Source: Thalassotalea euphylliae
GTDB taxonomy: Bacteria; Pseudomonadota; Gammaproteobacteria; Enterobacterales; Alteromonadaceae
DNA: 64,000 nucleotides
Assembly: GCF_003390335.1 (NCBI RefSeq)
Contig: NZ_QUOU01000001.1
Coordinates: 2,170,001-2,234,000, forward strand
Direction of reading: 5' to 3'
Below, one piece after another: positions 23,953-33,791 of the stretch. The notes beneath the pieces are model-generated. The model did no database searches, had not been told where the DNA came from, and saw only the letters and a program-made list of their open reading frames with translations. Numbering within the stretch: position 1 is the stretch's first letter; every line of letters starts with the position of its first letter. The position numbers and the translations under genes were made by a program.

Positions 23953-26184
23953 ATGAGTAAAGATACATCAAAGATCATTTACACCATTACTGATGAAGCG
24001 CCAGCACTGGCGACTCAATCGTTACTACCTATTATTAAAGCTTATACGGCGTCTTCAGGCATCGATGTCGAAACTCGTGATATCTCGTTAGCTGGTCGTG
24101 TAATTGCTAATTTTCCTAAGTACTTAACGGCAGAGCAACGCATTGGCGATGCTCTGGCAGAATTAGGTGAATTAGCGAAAACACCAGAAGCCAATATTAT
24201 TAAGCTACCAAATATCAGTGCGTCAATTCCGCAATTACAAGCAACGATTAAAGAGCTACAAGCGAAAGGTTATAACTTACCTGATTACCCAGAAGAGCCA
24301 CAAAGTGAAGCGGAAGAGTCAATCAAACTGACTTACGCAAAAGTATTAGGCTCAGCTGTTAACCCTGTACTTCGCGAAGGTAACTCTGATCGCCGTGCAC
24401 CGGGCTCAGTAAAACAATACGCAAAGAACAACCCACACTCGATGGGCGCTTGGTCAAGCGAGTCAAAATCACACGTTGCACACATGGATGCAGGTGATTT
24501 CTACGGTAGTGAAAAATCGACTACTATCGCAGGTGAAACACACGCGAATATCGAATTCGTCGCTGAAAATGGTGATGTGACTTTGTTAAAAGAGCATATT
24601 GCCCTTGAAGACAAAGAAGTGATTGACGCGTCAGTCATGAACGCTAAAGCACTCGTTGCTTTCTTTGAACAAGAAATCGAAAAAGCGAAAGAAGAAGATG
24701 TACTTTTCTCGTTGCACATGAAAGCAACCATGATGAAAGTATCAGACCCAATCATCTTCGGTCACTGTGTAAAAGTTTACTACAAAGCCGTGTTTGAAAA
24801 GCACGCTGCGGTATTTGACCAATTAGGTGTTGATGCTAACAACGGTATTGGCGATGTTTACGCGAAAATCGGTCGTTTACCTGCTGAAAAGCAAGCTGAA
24901 ATTGAAGCTGACTTACAAGCGGTTTACGAAACTCGCCCACCAATGGCGATGGTTGATTCAGATCGCGGTATTACTAACTTACACGTACCAAGCGATATTA
25001 TTATCGATGCGTCTATGCCGGCAGCGCTTCGTGCATCTGGCCAAATGTGGGGTCCAGACGGTAAGCAAAAAGACACTAAGTTTACGATTCCAGATCGTAA
25101 CTATGCGGGTGTATACCAAGCAGTTGTTGATTTTTGTCGTGAAAACGGTGCATTCGATCCAACGACTATGGGTACCGTACCAAATGTTGGCCTAATGGCG
25201 AAAAAAGCGGAAGAGTACGGCTCACACGACAAAACATTCACGGCTGCAGCAAACGGTACCATTCGCGTAGTTGATGCTGCTGGTCAAGTATTACTTGAGC
25301 AAGCAGTGGAAGCGGGTGATATTTTCCGTATGTGTCAGGCGAAAGACGCACCAATTCAAGATTGGGTAAAACTAGCGGTTAATCGTTCACGTTTATCAGG
25401 CATGCCTGCAGTATTCTGGTTAGACGAAAACCGTGCACACGATGCTGAGTTAATCAAAAAAGTAAACCAGTACTTGCCAGAGCACGACACTGATGGTTTG
25501 GATATTCGTATTCTTGCACCAGTTGATGCTTGTCAGTTCTCACTAGAGCGCATGAAAAAAGGCGAAGATACGATTTCTGTGACGGGTAACGTGTTACGCG
25601 ATTACTTAACTGACTTGTTCCCAATTTTAGAGTTAGGTACGTCAGCGAAAATGCTATCAATTGTACCGCTGATGAACGGTGGTGGACTATTTGAAACGGG
25701 CGCTGGTGGTTCAGCACCTAAGCACGTTCAACAGTTTGAAAAAGAAAACCACTTACGTTGGGATTCTTTAGGTGAATTCTTAGCGCTAGCGGCTTCTTTA
25801 GAGCACTTAGCAAACTTTGCCGGTAACGCTAAAGCACAAGTACTAGCGGATACTTTAGATGCGGCAACAGCGAAATTCTTGCAAGAGAACAAGTCGCCAT
25901 CGCGTCGTGTTAACGAGCTAGATAACCGTGGCTCTCACTTCTACCTAGCAACTTACTGGGCAGAAGCATTGGCTGCACAAGACAAAGATGCTGAGTTAGC
26001 ACAGGCATTTGGCCCAGTTGCGCAGGCGTTAACTAAGCAAGAAGAGAAGATTGTTGCTGAATTAAACGATGCACAAGGCGTTGCAATGGATATTGGTGGT
26101 TACTACTTCCCTGATGAAGCACAAGCCTCAACAGCCATGCGTCCAAGTGACACACTAAATACGATTTTATCTACGCTGCTATAA
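23953..26184 (+). CDS. icd: NADP-dependent isocitrate dehydrogenase, monomeric type
   Basis: A TCA-cycle enzyme making 2-oxoglutarate, NADPH and CO2. The 743-residue length and the sequence (KIIYTITDEAPALAT start, REGNSDRRAP, SMGAWSSESKSHVAHM, FGHCVKVYYKAVFEKH, DIGGYYFPDE end) identify the large monomeric class (about 740 residues), which is unrelated in size to the E. coli dimer. It occupies the position beside rluE that the dimeric icd has in E. coli. A second, dimeric icd lies 1.9 kb downstream. In Colwellia maris the monomeric enzyme (IDH-II) is the cold-active isozyme; whether that applies here is inference. Confidence 0.96.
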   Translation: MSKDTSKIIYTITDEAPALATQSLLPIIKAYTASSGIDVETRDISLAGRVIANFPKYLTAEQRIGDALAELGELAKTPEANIIKLPNISASIPQLQATIKELQAKGYNLPDYPEEPQSEAEESIKLTYAKVLGSAVNPVLREGNSDRRAPGSVKQYAKNNPHSMGAWSSESKSHVAHMDAGDFYGSEKSTTIAGETHANIEFVAENGDVTLLKEHIALEDKEVIDASVMNAKALVAFFEQEIEKAKEEDVLFSLHMKATMMKVSDPIIFGHCVKVYYKAVFEKHAAVFDQLGVDANNGIGDVYAKIGRLPAEKQAEIEADLQAVYETRPPMAMVDSDRGITNLHVPSDIIIDASMPAALRASGQMWGPDGKQKDTKFTIPDRNYAGVYQAVVDFCRENGAFDPTTMGTVPNVGLMAKKAEEYGSHDKTFTAAANGTIRVVDAAGQVLLEQAVEAGDIFRMCQAKDAPIQDWVKLAVNRSRLSGMPAVFWLDENRAHDAELIKKVNQYLPEHDTDGLDIRILAPVDACQFSLERMKKGEDTISVTGNVLRDYLTDLFPILELGTSAKMLSIVPLMNGGGLFETGAGGSAPKHVQQFEKENHLRWDSLGEFLALAASLEHLANFAGNAKAQVLADTLDAATAKFLQENKSPSRRVNELDNRGSHFYLATYWAEALAAQDKDAELAQAFGPVAQALTKQEEKIVAELNDAQGVAMDIGGYYFPDEAQASTAMRPSDTLNTILSTLL

Positions 26185-26218
26185 CGTCAAGTTAGCAAGT
26201 ATAAAATTCACATAATTA

Positions 26219-26243
26219 AGCCCGCAGCTGCGGGCTTTTTTTC
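26219..26243 (+). terminator. rho-independent terminator of monomeric icd
   Basis: AGCCCGCAG and CTGCGGGCT form a GC-rich perfect inverted repeat followed by a run of seven T, 35 bases after the stop codon. Confidence 0.9.
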
Positions 26244-26316
26244 GCCTACAGTAAAGCTCAGTGTTTGAATTCACGATGGTTTATTTTGAAAATGTGTAGT
26301 TCTGAGTTAACAGGGG

Positions 26317-26346
26317 TTGACATCACATAATAAACATAAGTAAATC
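26317..26346 (+). promoter_or_regulatory. candidate promoter of the LysE-family gene
   Basis: A perfect -35 TTGACA (26317-26322) is followed 18 bases later by TAAATC (26341-26346), a moderate -10. It lies 62 bases upstream of the LysE-family ATG. Confidence 0.4.
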
Positions 26347-26407
26347 AAAAGACGTATGACAAAGCTTGAATTAACTCGCTTGTGAACGAGATAAACAAGG
26401 AAGAAGC

Positions 26408-27073
26408 ATGGAGCTGTCTGAAGGCTTATTACTGATCACGACCATACACTTACTTGCAGCAGCATCACCTGGTCCTGACTTTGTGCTGGTCTCACAGCAA
26501 ACGCTTTTACATGGAAAGAAAACTGGTCTGTTATGTAGCTTGGGCATTGCATTAGGGCTAGCGGTGCATATTGTGTATTCATCACTAGGGTTAGCCGCGA
26601 TTATCGCCAGTTCAGAAACCATTTTGTGGGGTATAAAGTTAGTGGGTGGGAGTTACCTGATTTACCTTGGTATTCAGGGTTTAAAAGCTAAAAAGTTGGA
26701 GCGCTTAAATAATTCCAATAGCGCAAGCGAAGATAGCATTGCGCGTAAGTCACCTGATACTGTGGAACAGCTCGCTTCTCGCAGAACGTTAGCGAAAGGC
26801 TTTTTATGTAATGCGTTAAACCCCAAAGCACCTATTTATTTTGTTGCCTTGTTTACTATGGTGCTATCACCCGATATGCCACTGTATCAGCTCGCTATTT
26901 ATGGCGTATGGATGATGATATTGCAGTTTGCATGGTTTGCCACTGTCGTCATGCTGTTAAGTCGACCTAAAATAAACAATCGGTTTCAACAATTTGGCCA
27001 CTGGCTAGACAGAGTGCTAGGTGGTGCTATGTTGCTCATGGGCATAAAAGTGTTGACCAGTAAAATTAACTAG
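26408..27073 (+). CDS. LysE family amino acid exporter
   Basis: A 221-residue inner membrane protein with about six hydrophobic helices. The LysE/RhtB hallmarks AAASPGPDFVLVSQQTL at the N-terminus, GGSYLIYLGIQGLK, and GFLCNALNPKAPIYFV are present. Members export amino acids or similar metabolites; the substrate cannot be read from sequence. The ATG at 26408 follows AAGGAAGAAGC. The next gene starts 35 bases downstream, so they may share a transcript. Confidence 0.9.
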   Translation: MELSEGLLLITTIHLLAAASPGPDFVLVSQQTLLHGKKTGLLCSLGIALGLAVHIVYSSLGLAAIIASSETILWGIKLVGGSYLIYLGIQGLKAKKLERLNNSNSASEDSIARKSPDTVEQLASRRTLAKGFLCNALNPKAPIYFVALFTMVLSPDMPLYQLAIYGVWMMILQFAWFATVVMLLSRPKINNRFQQFGHWLDRVLGGAMLLMGIKVLTSKIN

Positions 27074-27108
27074 CTCTATTTTAAACTAAAAAACTCTGAC
27101 TTTATTTG

Positions 27109-27861
27109 ATGATTAACGCTAGGCTTTTTCAGTACACCTATACGCTGCTCAGCGCTCCAGTATGGGTATTGCAAGGCATACATACCAAACGAATAGCAAC
27201 TCGCTTGCCAGAAGCATCTGGCGAACGTTGCTTTGTGGTAGAGCCGCCAGTTGTTGCTGGTAAAAAGCAAGTGCTAAACGTTGCCGTGATAGGAGATTCG
27301 GTCGCCGCAGGTGTTGGTATAGGGGCACTAAAAGATGCATTGGCAGGTCATATTGCCAGCCAGCTAAGTGAACGGCATCAAGTCGATGTTAAACTGTCTG
27401 TATTGGCTAAATCCGGTGATAAAATTGAGCAACTGCAAGCCGCAATGAAGCGTCAGCAAACAGAAGCATATGATTATGTCATCATTTCTATTGGTGTTAA
27501 TGATGCAAAAAGCTTTAAGTCGAGCGGTAAATGGTCAATGCAACTTATGGAACTGATGTCGTTAATTGAACACAAATTTCGGCCGCAACAAATCTTACTG
27601 CTCGCTATTCCACCGTTAGAGCGCTTCCCGCTCTTAAAAAAACCGCTTGCGGACGTGTTAGGCTTTCGCAGCAGTCGTTTAAATGCAGTAACGAGTGAAT
27701 TACAAAAGCGCGCATCGCAGCAATTTACCGTAGTCAACTATCAATTAATTCCCAAGCCAAGTCACTTCACGGCAGACGGATTTCACCCAAACGAAACCGC
27801 TAGTATGGCGATTGCTAAAACCATTGTCGATAATTATTTAGCAAAGCCAAAAGCTCGCTAA
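27109..27861 (+). CDS. SGNH/GDSL hydrolase family protein
   Basis: A 250-residue esterase-like protein. Block I IGDSVAAGVG holds the nucleophilic serine, block III ISIGVNDAKS the oxyanion Asn, and DGFHPNE the Asp/His of the catalytic dyad; all four SGNH residues are visible. There is no convincing signal peptide, although residues 8-24 are mildly hydrophobic. The ATG at 27109 is preferred over the TTG three bases earlier. Substrate unknown. Confidence 0.88.
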   Translation: MINARLFQYTYTLLSAPVWVLQGIHTKRIATRLPEASGERCFVVEPPVVAGKKQVLNVAVIGDSVAAGVGIGALKDALAGHIASQLSERHQVDVKLSVLAKSGDKIEQLQAAMKRQQTEAYDYVIISIGVNDAKSFKSSGKWSMQLMELMSLIEHKFRPQQILLLAIPPLERFPLLKKPLADVLGFRSSRLNAVTSELQKRASQQFTVVNYQLIPKPSHFTADGFHPNETASMAIAKTIVDNYLAKPKAR

Positions 27862-28102
27862 ATAATTCTCAAATAACAGAGTTTTTTGCTTGGTTTATTC
27901 TAGATGGGTAGTTATTCTTAGAGTGAACCTAAGGCGTTTTGGTCATTATTAAAAGCAGATGGAATGTAGTTTTTTACTTATTCATCACATTTATATTGGC
28001 TATCGATTTTGAAAAATTAGTGTCATTACTCTTTTTCGTTTAGGTTACACCTGTGGTCAGCGTACCTAGTGATAATAACTCAGCATTTCAGGGGAGAGCC
28101 TT

Positions 28103-29356
28103 ATGTCTTCGCAAATAACAATTCCAGCAGACGGGCAAAAAATTACCATCGAAAACGGTCGATTAACAGTACCGAATAATCCAATTATTCCTTTTATCGA
28201 AGGTGACGGTATTGGCATTGATGTCACGCCAACCATGCGCAAGGTTGTCGATGCCGCGGTAGATATCGCCTATAAAGGCGAGAAAAAGATAAGCTGGATG
28301 GAAGTATACGCTGGTGAGAAAGCGACCGAAGTTTATGATTCTGAAACTTGGTTACCAGAAGAAACGCTTGCCATGTTTCGCGAGTATCGCGTAGGTATCA
28401 AGGGGCCGTTAACAACGCCTGTCGGCGGTGGCATCCGCTCGCTCAACGTTGCGCTTCGTCAAGTATTAGATTTATATGTTTGTCAGCGCCCGGTGCAATG
28501 GTTTACGGGCGTCCCTAGCCCAGTTAAGCACCCAGAAGCAGTCGACATGGTTATTTTCCGTGAGAACTCCGAAGATATCTACGCAGGTATCGAATATAAA
28601 GCGGGTACTGAACAAGCCGAAAAAATGATTAACTTCTTGACCCAAGAAATGGGGGTATCGTCAATCCGCTTTACTCAAGATTGTGGTATTGGTATCAAGC
28701 CTGTTTCTAAAGAAGGTACGCAGCGCTTAGTGCGCAAAGCTATTCAATATGCCATTGACAATGATCGCGACTCGGTAACCTTAGTACACAAAGGTAACAT
28801 CATGAAGTACACCGAAGGCGCATTCAAAGAATGGGGCTATCAACTAGCACACGATGAATTTGGTGCAGAATTGCTTGATGGCGGCCCGTGGTTGTCTATG
28901 AAAAACCCAAACAACGGTAAAGAGATCATTATTAAAGATGTTATTGCCGATGCCATGCTGCAGCAAATTTTGCTGCGTCCAGAAGAGTACAGTGTTATTG
29001 CTACACTGAACTTAAATGGCGATTACATATCAGATGCGTTAGCGGCGCAAGTTGGCGGTATTGGTATTGCACCAGGGGCAAATATTAGTGATGAAGTGGC
29101 AATTTTTGAAGCAACGCACGGTACAGCTCCTAAATACGCAGGCCTGAATAAAGTTAACCCAGGCTCTGTGATTTTGTCTGCTGAAATGATGTTACGTCAT
29201 ATGGGGTGGTCAGAAGCGGCTGACTTAATGCTTAAAGGCATGTCTGGTGCAATCGGTGCGAAAACCGTCACTTATGACTTCGAGCGTTTAATGGAAGGCG
29301 CAACGCTAGTGTCTTGTTCAGAATTTGGTGACGAAATTATCAAACATCTGGGTTAG
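28103..29356 (+). CDS. icd: NADP-dependent isocitrate dehydrogenase, dimeric type
   Basis: A 417-residue E. coli-type ICDH. GGGIRSLNVALRQ places the substrate-binding and AceK-phosphorylatable serine at residue 113, the same number as in E. coli. IPFIEGDGIG, FRENSEDIYAGIEY and the NADP-specific THGTAPKYAG (Lys-Tyr after Pro) are present. AGGGGAGAG precedes the ATG. It lies 1.9 kb from the monomeric isozyme, with the LysE and SGNH genes between. The retained Ser113 suggests that it can still be controlled at the glyoxylate branch point if AceK is present elsewhere. Confidence 0.97.
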   Translation: MSSQITIPADGQKITIENGRLTVPNNPIIPFIEGDGIGIDVTPTMRKVVDAAVDIAYKGEKKISWMEVYAGEKATEVYDSETWLPEETLAMFREYRVGIKGPLTTPVGGGIRSLNVALRQVLDLYVCQRPVQWFTGVPSPVKHPEAVDMVIFRENSEDIYAGIEYKAGTEQAEKMINFLTQEMGVSSIRFTQDCGIGIKPVSKEGTQRLVRKAIQYAIDNDRDSVTLVHKGNIMKYTEGAFKEWGYQLAHDEFGAELLDGGPWLSMKNPNNGKEIIIKDVIADAMLQQILLRPEEYSVIATLNLNGDYISDALAAQVGGIGIAPGANISDEVAIFEATHGTAPKYAGLNKVNPGSVILSAEMMLRHMGWSEAADLMLKGMSGAIGAKTVTYDFERLMEGATLVSCSEFGDEIIKHLG

Positions 29357-29470
29357 TCTGGCATTGCTGCTGCGCTAACTTATTTTTTAACGAATACCTT
29401 TCAGCAGCGGCTCTTGTACATCTTTACTTGAGCTTTAGCGATACGTCGGCATGTAAAGAAAGACATTAAA

Positions 29471-29497
29471 AAACACAGCATAAGCTGTGTTTTTTTA
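29471..29497 (+). terminator. rho-independent terminator between icd and cspD
   Basis: AAACACAGC (29471-29479), loop ATAA and GCTGTGTTT (29484-29492) are followed by a T run. The flanking A tract lets it work in both directions between the convergent genes. Confidence 0.85.
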
Positions 29498-29523
29498 TTA
29501 GCGCTACTGATTTATGCAATAAA

Positions 29524-29745
29524 TCAATTTTCCGCTTCAGGTTCGATAGGTACTATACTTGCCGCGTGATGACCTTTAGGGCCTTCATTTAGTTCGTAAT
29601 TTACATCTTGACCCGCTTTCAGCGTTCGGTATCCTTCCATTTGAATAGTAGAGTAATGAGCAAATATGTCTTCTCCACCATCATCAGGGCGAATAAAACC
29701 AAACCCTTTTGCGTTGTTAAACCATTTAACCGTACCGTGAGCCAT
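29524..29745 (-). CDS. cspD: cold shock-like protein CspD
   Basis: A 73-residue single cold-shock domain. GTVKWFNNAKGFGFIRP carries RNP1 and DIFAHYSTIQM carries RNP2. The length and YRTLKAGQDVNYELNEGPKG fit CspD, a stationary-phase inhibitor of replication in E. coli, rather than CspA. Placement divergent from clpS-clpA is the E. coli arrangement. Confidence 0.93.
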   Translation of the reverse strand: MAHGTVKWFNNAKGFGFIRPDDGGEDIFAHYSTIQMEGYRTLKAGQDVNYELNEGPKGHHAASIVPIEPEAEN

Positions 29746-29958
29746 ACTTCTACTTCCTTCTATATCCTGCGGTATAATTTAGGTATGCTTCCCATAACAT
29801 ATGCGTATAAACGCAGCGGCCAAAAAATAGCCACCTGTAAATCGTAGAATATGTGGCAAAATAGTCAAGATATTTACAGTATTTTTTACAAATTTCTAAT
29901 AACCTATTTTTCGTAAAAAGGTTCAGCAAAATTAACGCGTAGAGACTAATATAGATTT

Positions 29959-30279
29959 ATGAGTAACTGGAAAGAATTAACCGAATCACAACAAGGCACT
30001 GAGGAGTTAACAAAGGAACGAGTTGAGGAACCCCCTCGTTATCACGTCGTTCTGCTAAACGATGACTACACGCCGATGGACTTTGTGGTTGAAGTTTTAC
30101 GTAGGTTTTTTAATATGGATTCTGAAAAGGCTACCGAAATCATGCTAACGATTCATTACAAAGGTAAAGCTCGATGTGGCACATACTCTGCTGAGATAGC
30201 AGAAACTAAAGTAGACCAAGTTGTTCGATACGCTGCAGAAAATCAACATCCATTGCAATGTTCAATGGAAAAAGCGTAA
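29959..30279 (+). CDS. clpS: ATP-dependent Clp protease adaptor ClpS
   Basis: A 106-residue adaptor that delivers N-degron substrates to ClpAP. YHVVLLNDDYTPMDFVVEVL holds the conserved NDD(Y/F)T-M segment of the N-degron pocket, and the flexible N-terminal 25 residues are typical. It lies 31 bases upstream of clpA. Both leucyl-transferases that create N-degrons (bpt, aat) are within 4 kb. Confidence 0.97.
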   Translation: MSNWKELTESQQGTEELTKERVEEPPRYHVVLLNDDYTPMDFVVEVLRRFFNMDSEKATEIMLTIHYKGKARCGTYSAEIAETKVDQVVRYAAENQHPLQCSMEKA

Positions 30280-30310
30280 CAGTGCAAGATTTAAGTAAGC
30301 TGGAGTATCT

Positions 30311-32572
30311 ATGCTGAATAAAGATTTAGAAATTTCGTTAAACTTAGCCTTCCGTCAAGCTAAGGATTCTCGCCATGAATTTATGACGGTAGAGCATTTA
30401 TTATTAGCTTTGCTTGATAACCCTTCCGCGGTTGAAGCACTTAAAGCCTGTGGCGCGGATATGTCAAAGCTGCGCAAGCATCTGGAAGACTTTATTGGTG
30501 AAACAACGCCTGTCATTCCCGCGGGTGAAGATGACAGAGAAACACAGCCTACGCTGGGTTTCCAACGGGTATTGCAGCGTGCGGTATTCCATGTGCAGTC
30601 ATCTGGTAAAAATGAAGTTAATGGCTCGAATGTACTGGTTGCTATTTTTAGTGAGCAGGAATCCCAAGCGGCTTACATTCTGAAAAAATCCGATATTACT
30701 CGCTTAGACATCGTTAACTTTATCTCTCACGGTATCTCAAAAATTGATAATGGTGACAATGCAAGCCATGAAGAAGTTGAGCAACAGCAAGATGAAGAGC
30801 CAAGAGTGGTTGAAAGCTTTGCGGTGAATCTAAACGAAGAAGCGAAGAAAGGTAATATCGACCCACTCATTGGTCGTGATAATGAATTAGAGCGTACTTT
30901 ACAAGTGTTAAGTCGCCGTCGCAAAAACAACCCCTTATTTGTGGGCGAAGCTGGGGTAGGTAAAACAGCTATTGCCGAAGGCTTGGCGGCCATGATTGTC
31001 AGTGAAAAAGTACCCGAGTTTTTAGTTGATGGGACTATTTATTCACTGGATATGGGGGCGCTACTTGCCGGTACTAAGTATCGCGGCGATTTTGAAAAAC
31101 GCTTCAAATCGCTGCTAAAAGAGCTTGAAAAAGAGTCGAACGCGATTTTATTTATTGATGAAATCCATACCATTATTGGCGCGGGTGCGGCGTCGGGTGG
31201 CATGATGGACGCGTCTAATTTAATTAAGCCATTGTTGTCATCTGGCAAACTGCGTTGTTTAGGCTCTACCACGTACCAAGAATATCAAAGTATTTTTGAA
31301 AAAGATCGCGCGCTAGCTCGTCGTTTCCAAAAGATTGATATCGCTGAGCCAAGTGTTGACGATACCACTAAAATTTTACAAGGTTTGAAAGAGAAGTACG
31401 AAAGCCATCACGGCATTCGCTATACCCATAAAGCATTGAAAGCCGCAGCGCAGCTAGCCGACAAATACATTAACGAGCGCTTTTTGCCGGATAAAGCCAT
31501 CGACATTATCGATGAAGCAGGTGCCAAGCAGCAGTTAGTTGCGCCATCGAAGCGCAAAAAAGTGATTAACAATAACGATATCGAGTCGATAGTTGCGAAA
31601 ATGGCACGTATTCCAGAAAAATCTGTGTCTAGTTCAGAAAAAGATAACCTGCAAAACCTTGATCGCAACCTAAAACTGGTGGTGTTTGGTCAAGACAAAG
31701 CCATCGACGAACTCACCTCCGTTATTCGACTGTCAAGAGCGGGGCTAAGCAATGAGAGTAAGCCAATTGGCTCATTTATGTTTGCGGGGCCAACGGGTGT
31801 CGGAAAAACGGAAGTGACGCAACAGCTCGCGAAAATTCTTGGTGTTGAATTACTGCGTTACGACATGTCTGAGTACATGGAAAAACATGCGGTGAGTCGT
31901 TTAATCGGTGCACCTCCTGGCTATGTCGGTTATGAGCAAGGTGGTTTGCTAACCGATGCGGTAATCAAGCATCCACACGCGGTTGTGCTGTTGGATGAAA
32001 TCGAAAAAGCCCACCAAGATGTTTATAACATTTTGTTGCAAGTGATGGATCACGGTACCTTGACTGACAACAATGGCCGTAAGGCTGATTTTAGAAACGT
32101 GATTTTAGTACTGACGACTAATGCGGGTGTGACCGAAACCACTCGTAAGTCGATTGGTTTTAAGCAGCAAGACCACAGTTTAGACGCGATGGATGAAATC
32201 AACCGCGTATTTACGCCGGAGTTCAGAAACCGCTTAGACAACATTGTTTGGTTTAACCACCTTGATACCGATATTATTTATCAAGTGATTGATAAGTTTA
32301 TTGTCGAACTGCAAGCCTTACTCGACGAAAAAGGTGTATCGCTTGAGTTAAGTGCAGATGCTAAGTCTTGGTTAGCCGAGCGCGGTTATGACAAAAACAT
32401 GGGGGCGAGGCCAATGGCGCGCTTAATTCAAGAACAGCTCAAAAAGCCACTAGCAAACGAATTGTTGTTTGGAGAGTTAGTGGGCGGTGGCGTGGTTAAA
32501 GTCACCGTTAACAAAAAAGATGAGCTAGTGATCAAAACCGAAAGCAACAAAAAAGAATTGGTAGAGCATTAA
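30311..32572 (+). CDS. clpA: ATP-dependent Clp protease ATP-binding subunit ClpA
   Basis: A Hsp100 unfoldase that feeds ClpP. The 753 residues comprise a Clp-N domain (1-145), first AAA+ module with Walker A GEAGVGKT (about 213-220) and FIDEIHT Walker B, and second AAA+ with GPTGVGKTE (about 493) and VLLDEIEKAH. No coiled-coil M domain is present, as expected for ClpA rather than ClpB. It forms an operon with clpS and ends at a bidirectional terminator. Confidence 0.97.
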   Translation: MLNKDLEISLNLAFRQAKDSRHEFMTVEHLLLALLDNPSAVEALKACGADMSKLRKHLEDFIGETTPVIPAGEDDRETQPTLGFQRVLQRAVFHVQSSGKNEVNGSNVLVAIFSEQESQAAYILKKSDITRLDIVNFISHGISKIDNGDNASHEEVEQQQDEEPRVVESFAVNLNEEAKKGNIDPLIGRDNELERTLQVLSRRRKNNPLFVGEAGVGKTAIAEGLAAMIVSEKVPEFLVDGTIYSLDMGALLAGTKYRGDFEKRFKSLLKELEKESNAILFIDEIHTIIGAGAASGGMMDASNLIKPLLSSGKLRCLGSTTYQEYQSIFEKDRALARRFQKIDIAEPSVDDTTKILQGLKEKYESHHGIRYTHKALKAAAQLADKYINERFLPDKAIDIIDEAGAKQQLVAPSKRKKVINNNDIESIVAKMARIPEKSVSSSEKDNLQNLDRNLKLVVFGQDKAIDELTSVIRLSRAGLSNESKPIGSFMFAGPTGVGKTEVTQQLAKILGVELLRYDMSEYMEKHAVSRLIGAPPGYVGYEQGGLLTDAVIKHPHAVVLLDEIEKAHQDVYNILLQVMDHGTLTDNNGRKADFRNVILVLTTNAGVTETTRKSIGFKQQDHSLDAMDEINRVFTPEFRNRLDNIVWFNHLDTDIIYQVIDKFIVELQALLDEKGVSLELSADAKSWLAERGYDKNMGARPMARLIQEQLKKPLANELLFGELVGGGVVKVTVNKKDELVIKTESNKKELVEH

Positions 32573-32616
32573 GCTGCCAATTCTCTGCTCGTGTACTAGC
32601 TAGTAACTCTAAACAC

Positions 32617-32646
32617 AAAAAAGCCCTGAAATATCAGGGCTTTTTT
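32617..32646. terminator. bidirectional terminator between clpA and infA
   Basis: AAAAAAGCCCTGA and TCAGGGCTTTTTT form a 13-bp stem with a four-base loop, symmetric in A and T tracts, between the convergent stops of clpA and infA. Confidence 0.9.
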
Positions 32647-32688
32647 GTAGATAATTCTTTAACGCTTTTTAAAAGAAAGGTTTAAACG

Positions 32689-32907
32689 TTATCTGGCACG
32701 GAAAATAATGCGACCTTTCGATAAGTCGTACGGCGTTAATTCAACCGTTACTTTGTCACCAGTTAAAATACGGATGTAGTTTTTGCGCATTTTGCCTGAG
32801 ATGTGTGCAGTAACAACGTGGCCGTTTTCTAACTCAACGCGGAACATGGTGTTAGGTAATGTTTCTAAAACAGTACCTTGCATTTCAATATTTTCTTCTT
32901 TCGCCAT
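32689..32907 (-). CDS. infA: translation initiation factor IF-1
   Basis: A 72-residue S1/OB-fold factor that binds the 30S A site. The near-universal stretches MAKEENIEMQGTVLETLPN, HISGKMRKNYIRIL and PYDLSKGRIIFR are all present. It follows bpt and aat in the same direction with a 114-base gap and likely has its own promoter. Confidence 0.98.
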   Translation of the reverse strand: MAKEENIEMQGTVLETLPNTMFRVELENGHVVTAHISGKMRKNYIRILTGDKVTVELTPYDLSKGRIIFRAR

Positions 32908-33021
32908 TGGGCGTTTAACCTCTAAAGTTCATGGATATAAAGCTGCGCAGATCATGCCCAATTGTGATGACAAAGTAAAGCACCTAGGCTATTTATTTCA
33001 CGTAGCGCCTTATATTCGCCG

Positions 33022-33732
33022 CTATTTTGATTGGCCTGGGATAATATGCCACTGGTTACCGTATAAGCGCTGATAGGGAAAGAACTTGTTTTTGTAGTTC
33101 ATCTTTTGGCAATCATCGATCTGATAGCCTAAATAGAGAAACTCTTTACCGAGTGATTGTGCTACCTGTATCTGCTGCAATATCGAATAGATGCCTAAGC
33201 CGTTTTTGCGATAATCAGGGTCGTAAAAGGTATAAACAGCAGATAGCGCACTGGGGAGTTCATCGGTTACTGCGACACTAATCAGTTTGTCTCCATCGTA
33301 TAACTCTATGAAATATTGCTCACAAATATGGGTAAACAAAAAGCTCTGATATTGTTCAAAGCTAGCAGGGTACATGGCACCATCTGAATGTAACTCATTG
33401 ATATAGCGCTCGAATAGCGGGTAGTAGGCGTCTTTAGGCTGGCGGCTTTTAACAAGTGTTAAATGCTGATTTTTCTTTAATAAGCGTTTTTGGCTTTTAC
33501 TTGGCGTAAAGGCTTGCACCATGACTTTAACGGATTGGCAAGCTTGGCAAGTTTTACAATGCGGGCGATAGACCTGCTCGCCACTGCGACGAAAGCCTTG
33601 GTGCATTAAGTAATCGTATTGTTTCGCTTGTTCATTGAGTTCATCAACCACAATTAACAAGCGCTCTTGATTGCCGGGTAAATAGTTGCACGGAAACTCT
33701 TTACTAATTCCCAAGCGAAAATCATAAATCAT
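33022..33732 (-). CDS. bpt: aspartate/glutamate leucyltransferase Bpt
   Basis: It transfers leucine to N-terminal Asp/Glu, making N-degrons for ClpS. The 236 residues carry the N-terminal YRPHCKTCQACQSVKV cysteines and FRRSGEQ, plus the C-terminal YLGYQIDDCQKMNYK of the ATE/Bpt family. The ATG at 33730-33732 is chosen because AGAGG lies 8 bases upstream. It is paired with aat, 59 bases away in the same orientation. Confidence 0.93.
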   Translation of the reverse strand: MIYDFRLGISKEFPCNYLPGNQERLLIVVDELNEQAKQYDYLMHQGFRRSGEQVYRPHCKTCQACQSVKVMVQAFTPSKSQKRLLKKNQHLTLVKSRQPKDAYYPLFERYINELHSDGAMYPASFEQYQSFLFTHICEQYFIELYDGDKLISVAVTDELPSALSAVYTFYDPDYRKNGLGIYSILQQIQVAQSLGKEFLYLGYQIDDCQKMNYKNKFFPYQRLYGNQWHIIPGQSK

Positions 33733-33791
33733 TAGCAATACCTCTGCTAAATTATAACTGCTTATCCATAATTGCTAATAACGACTCACTA

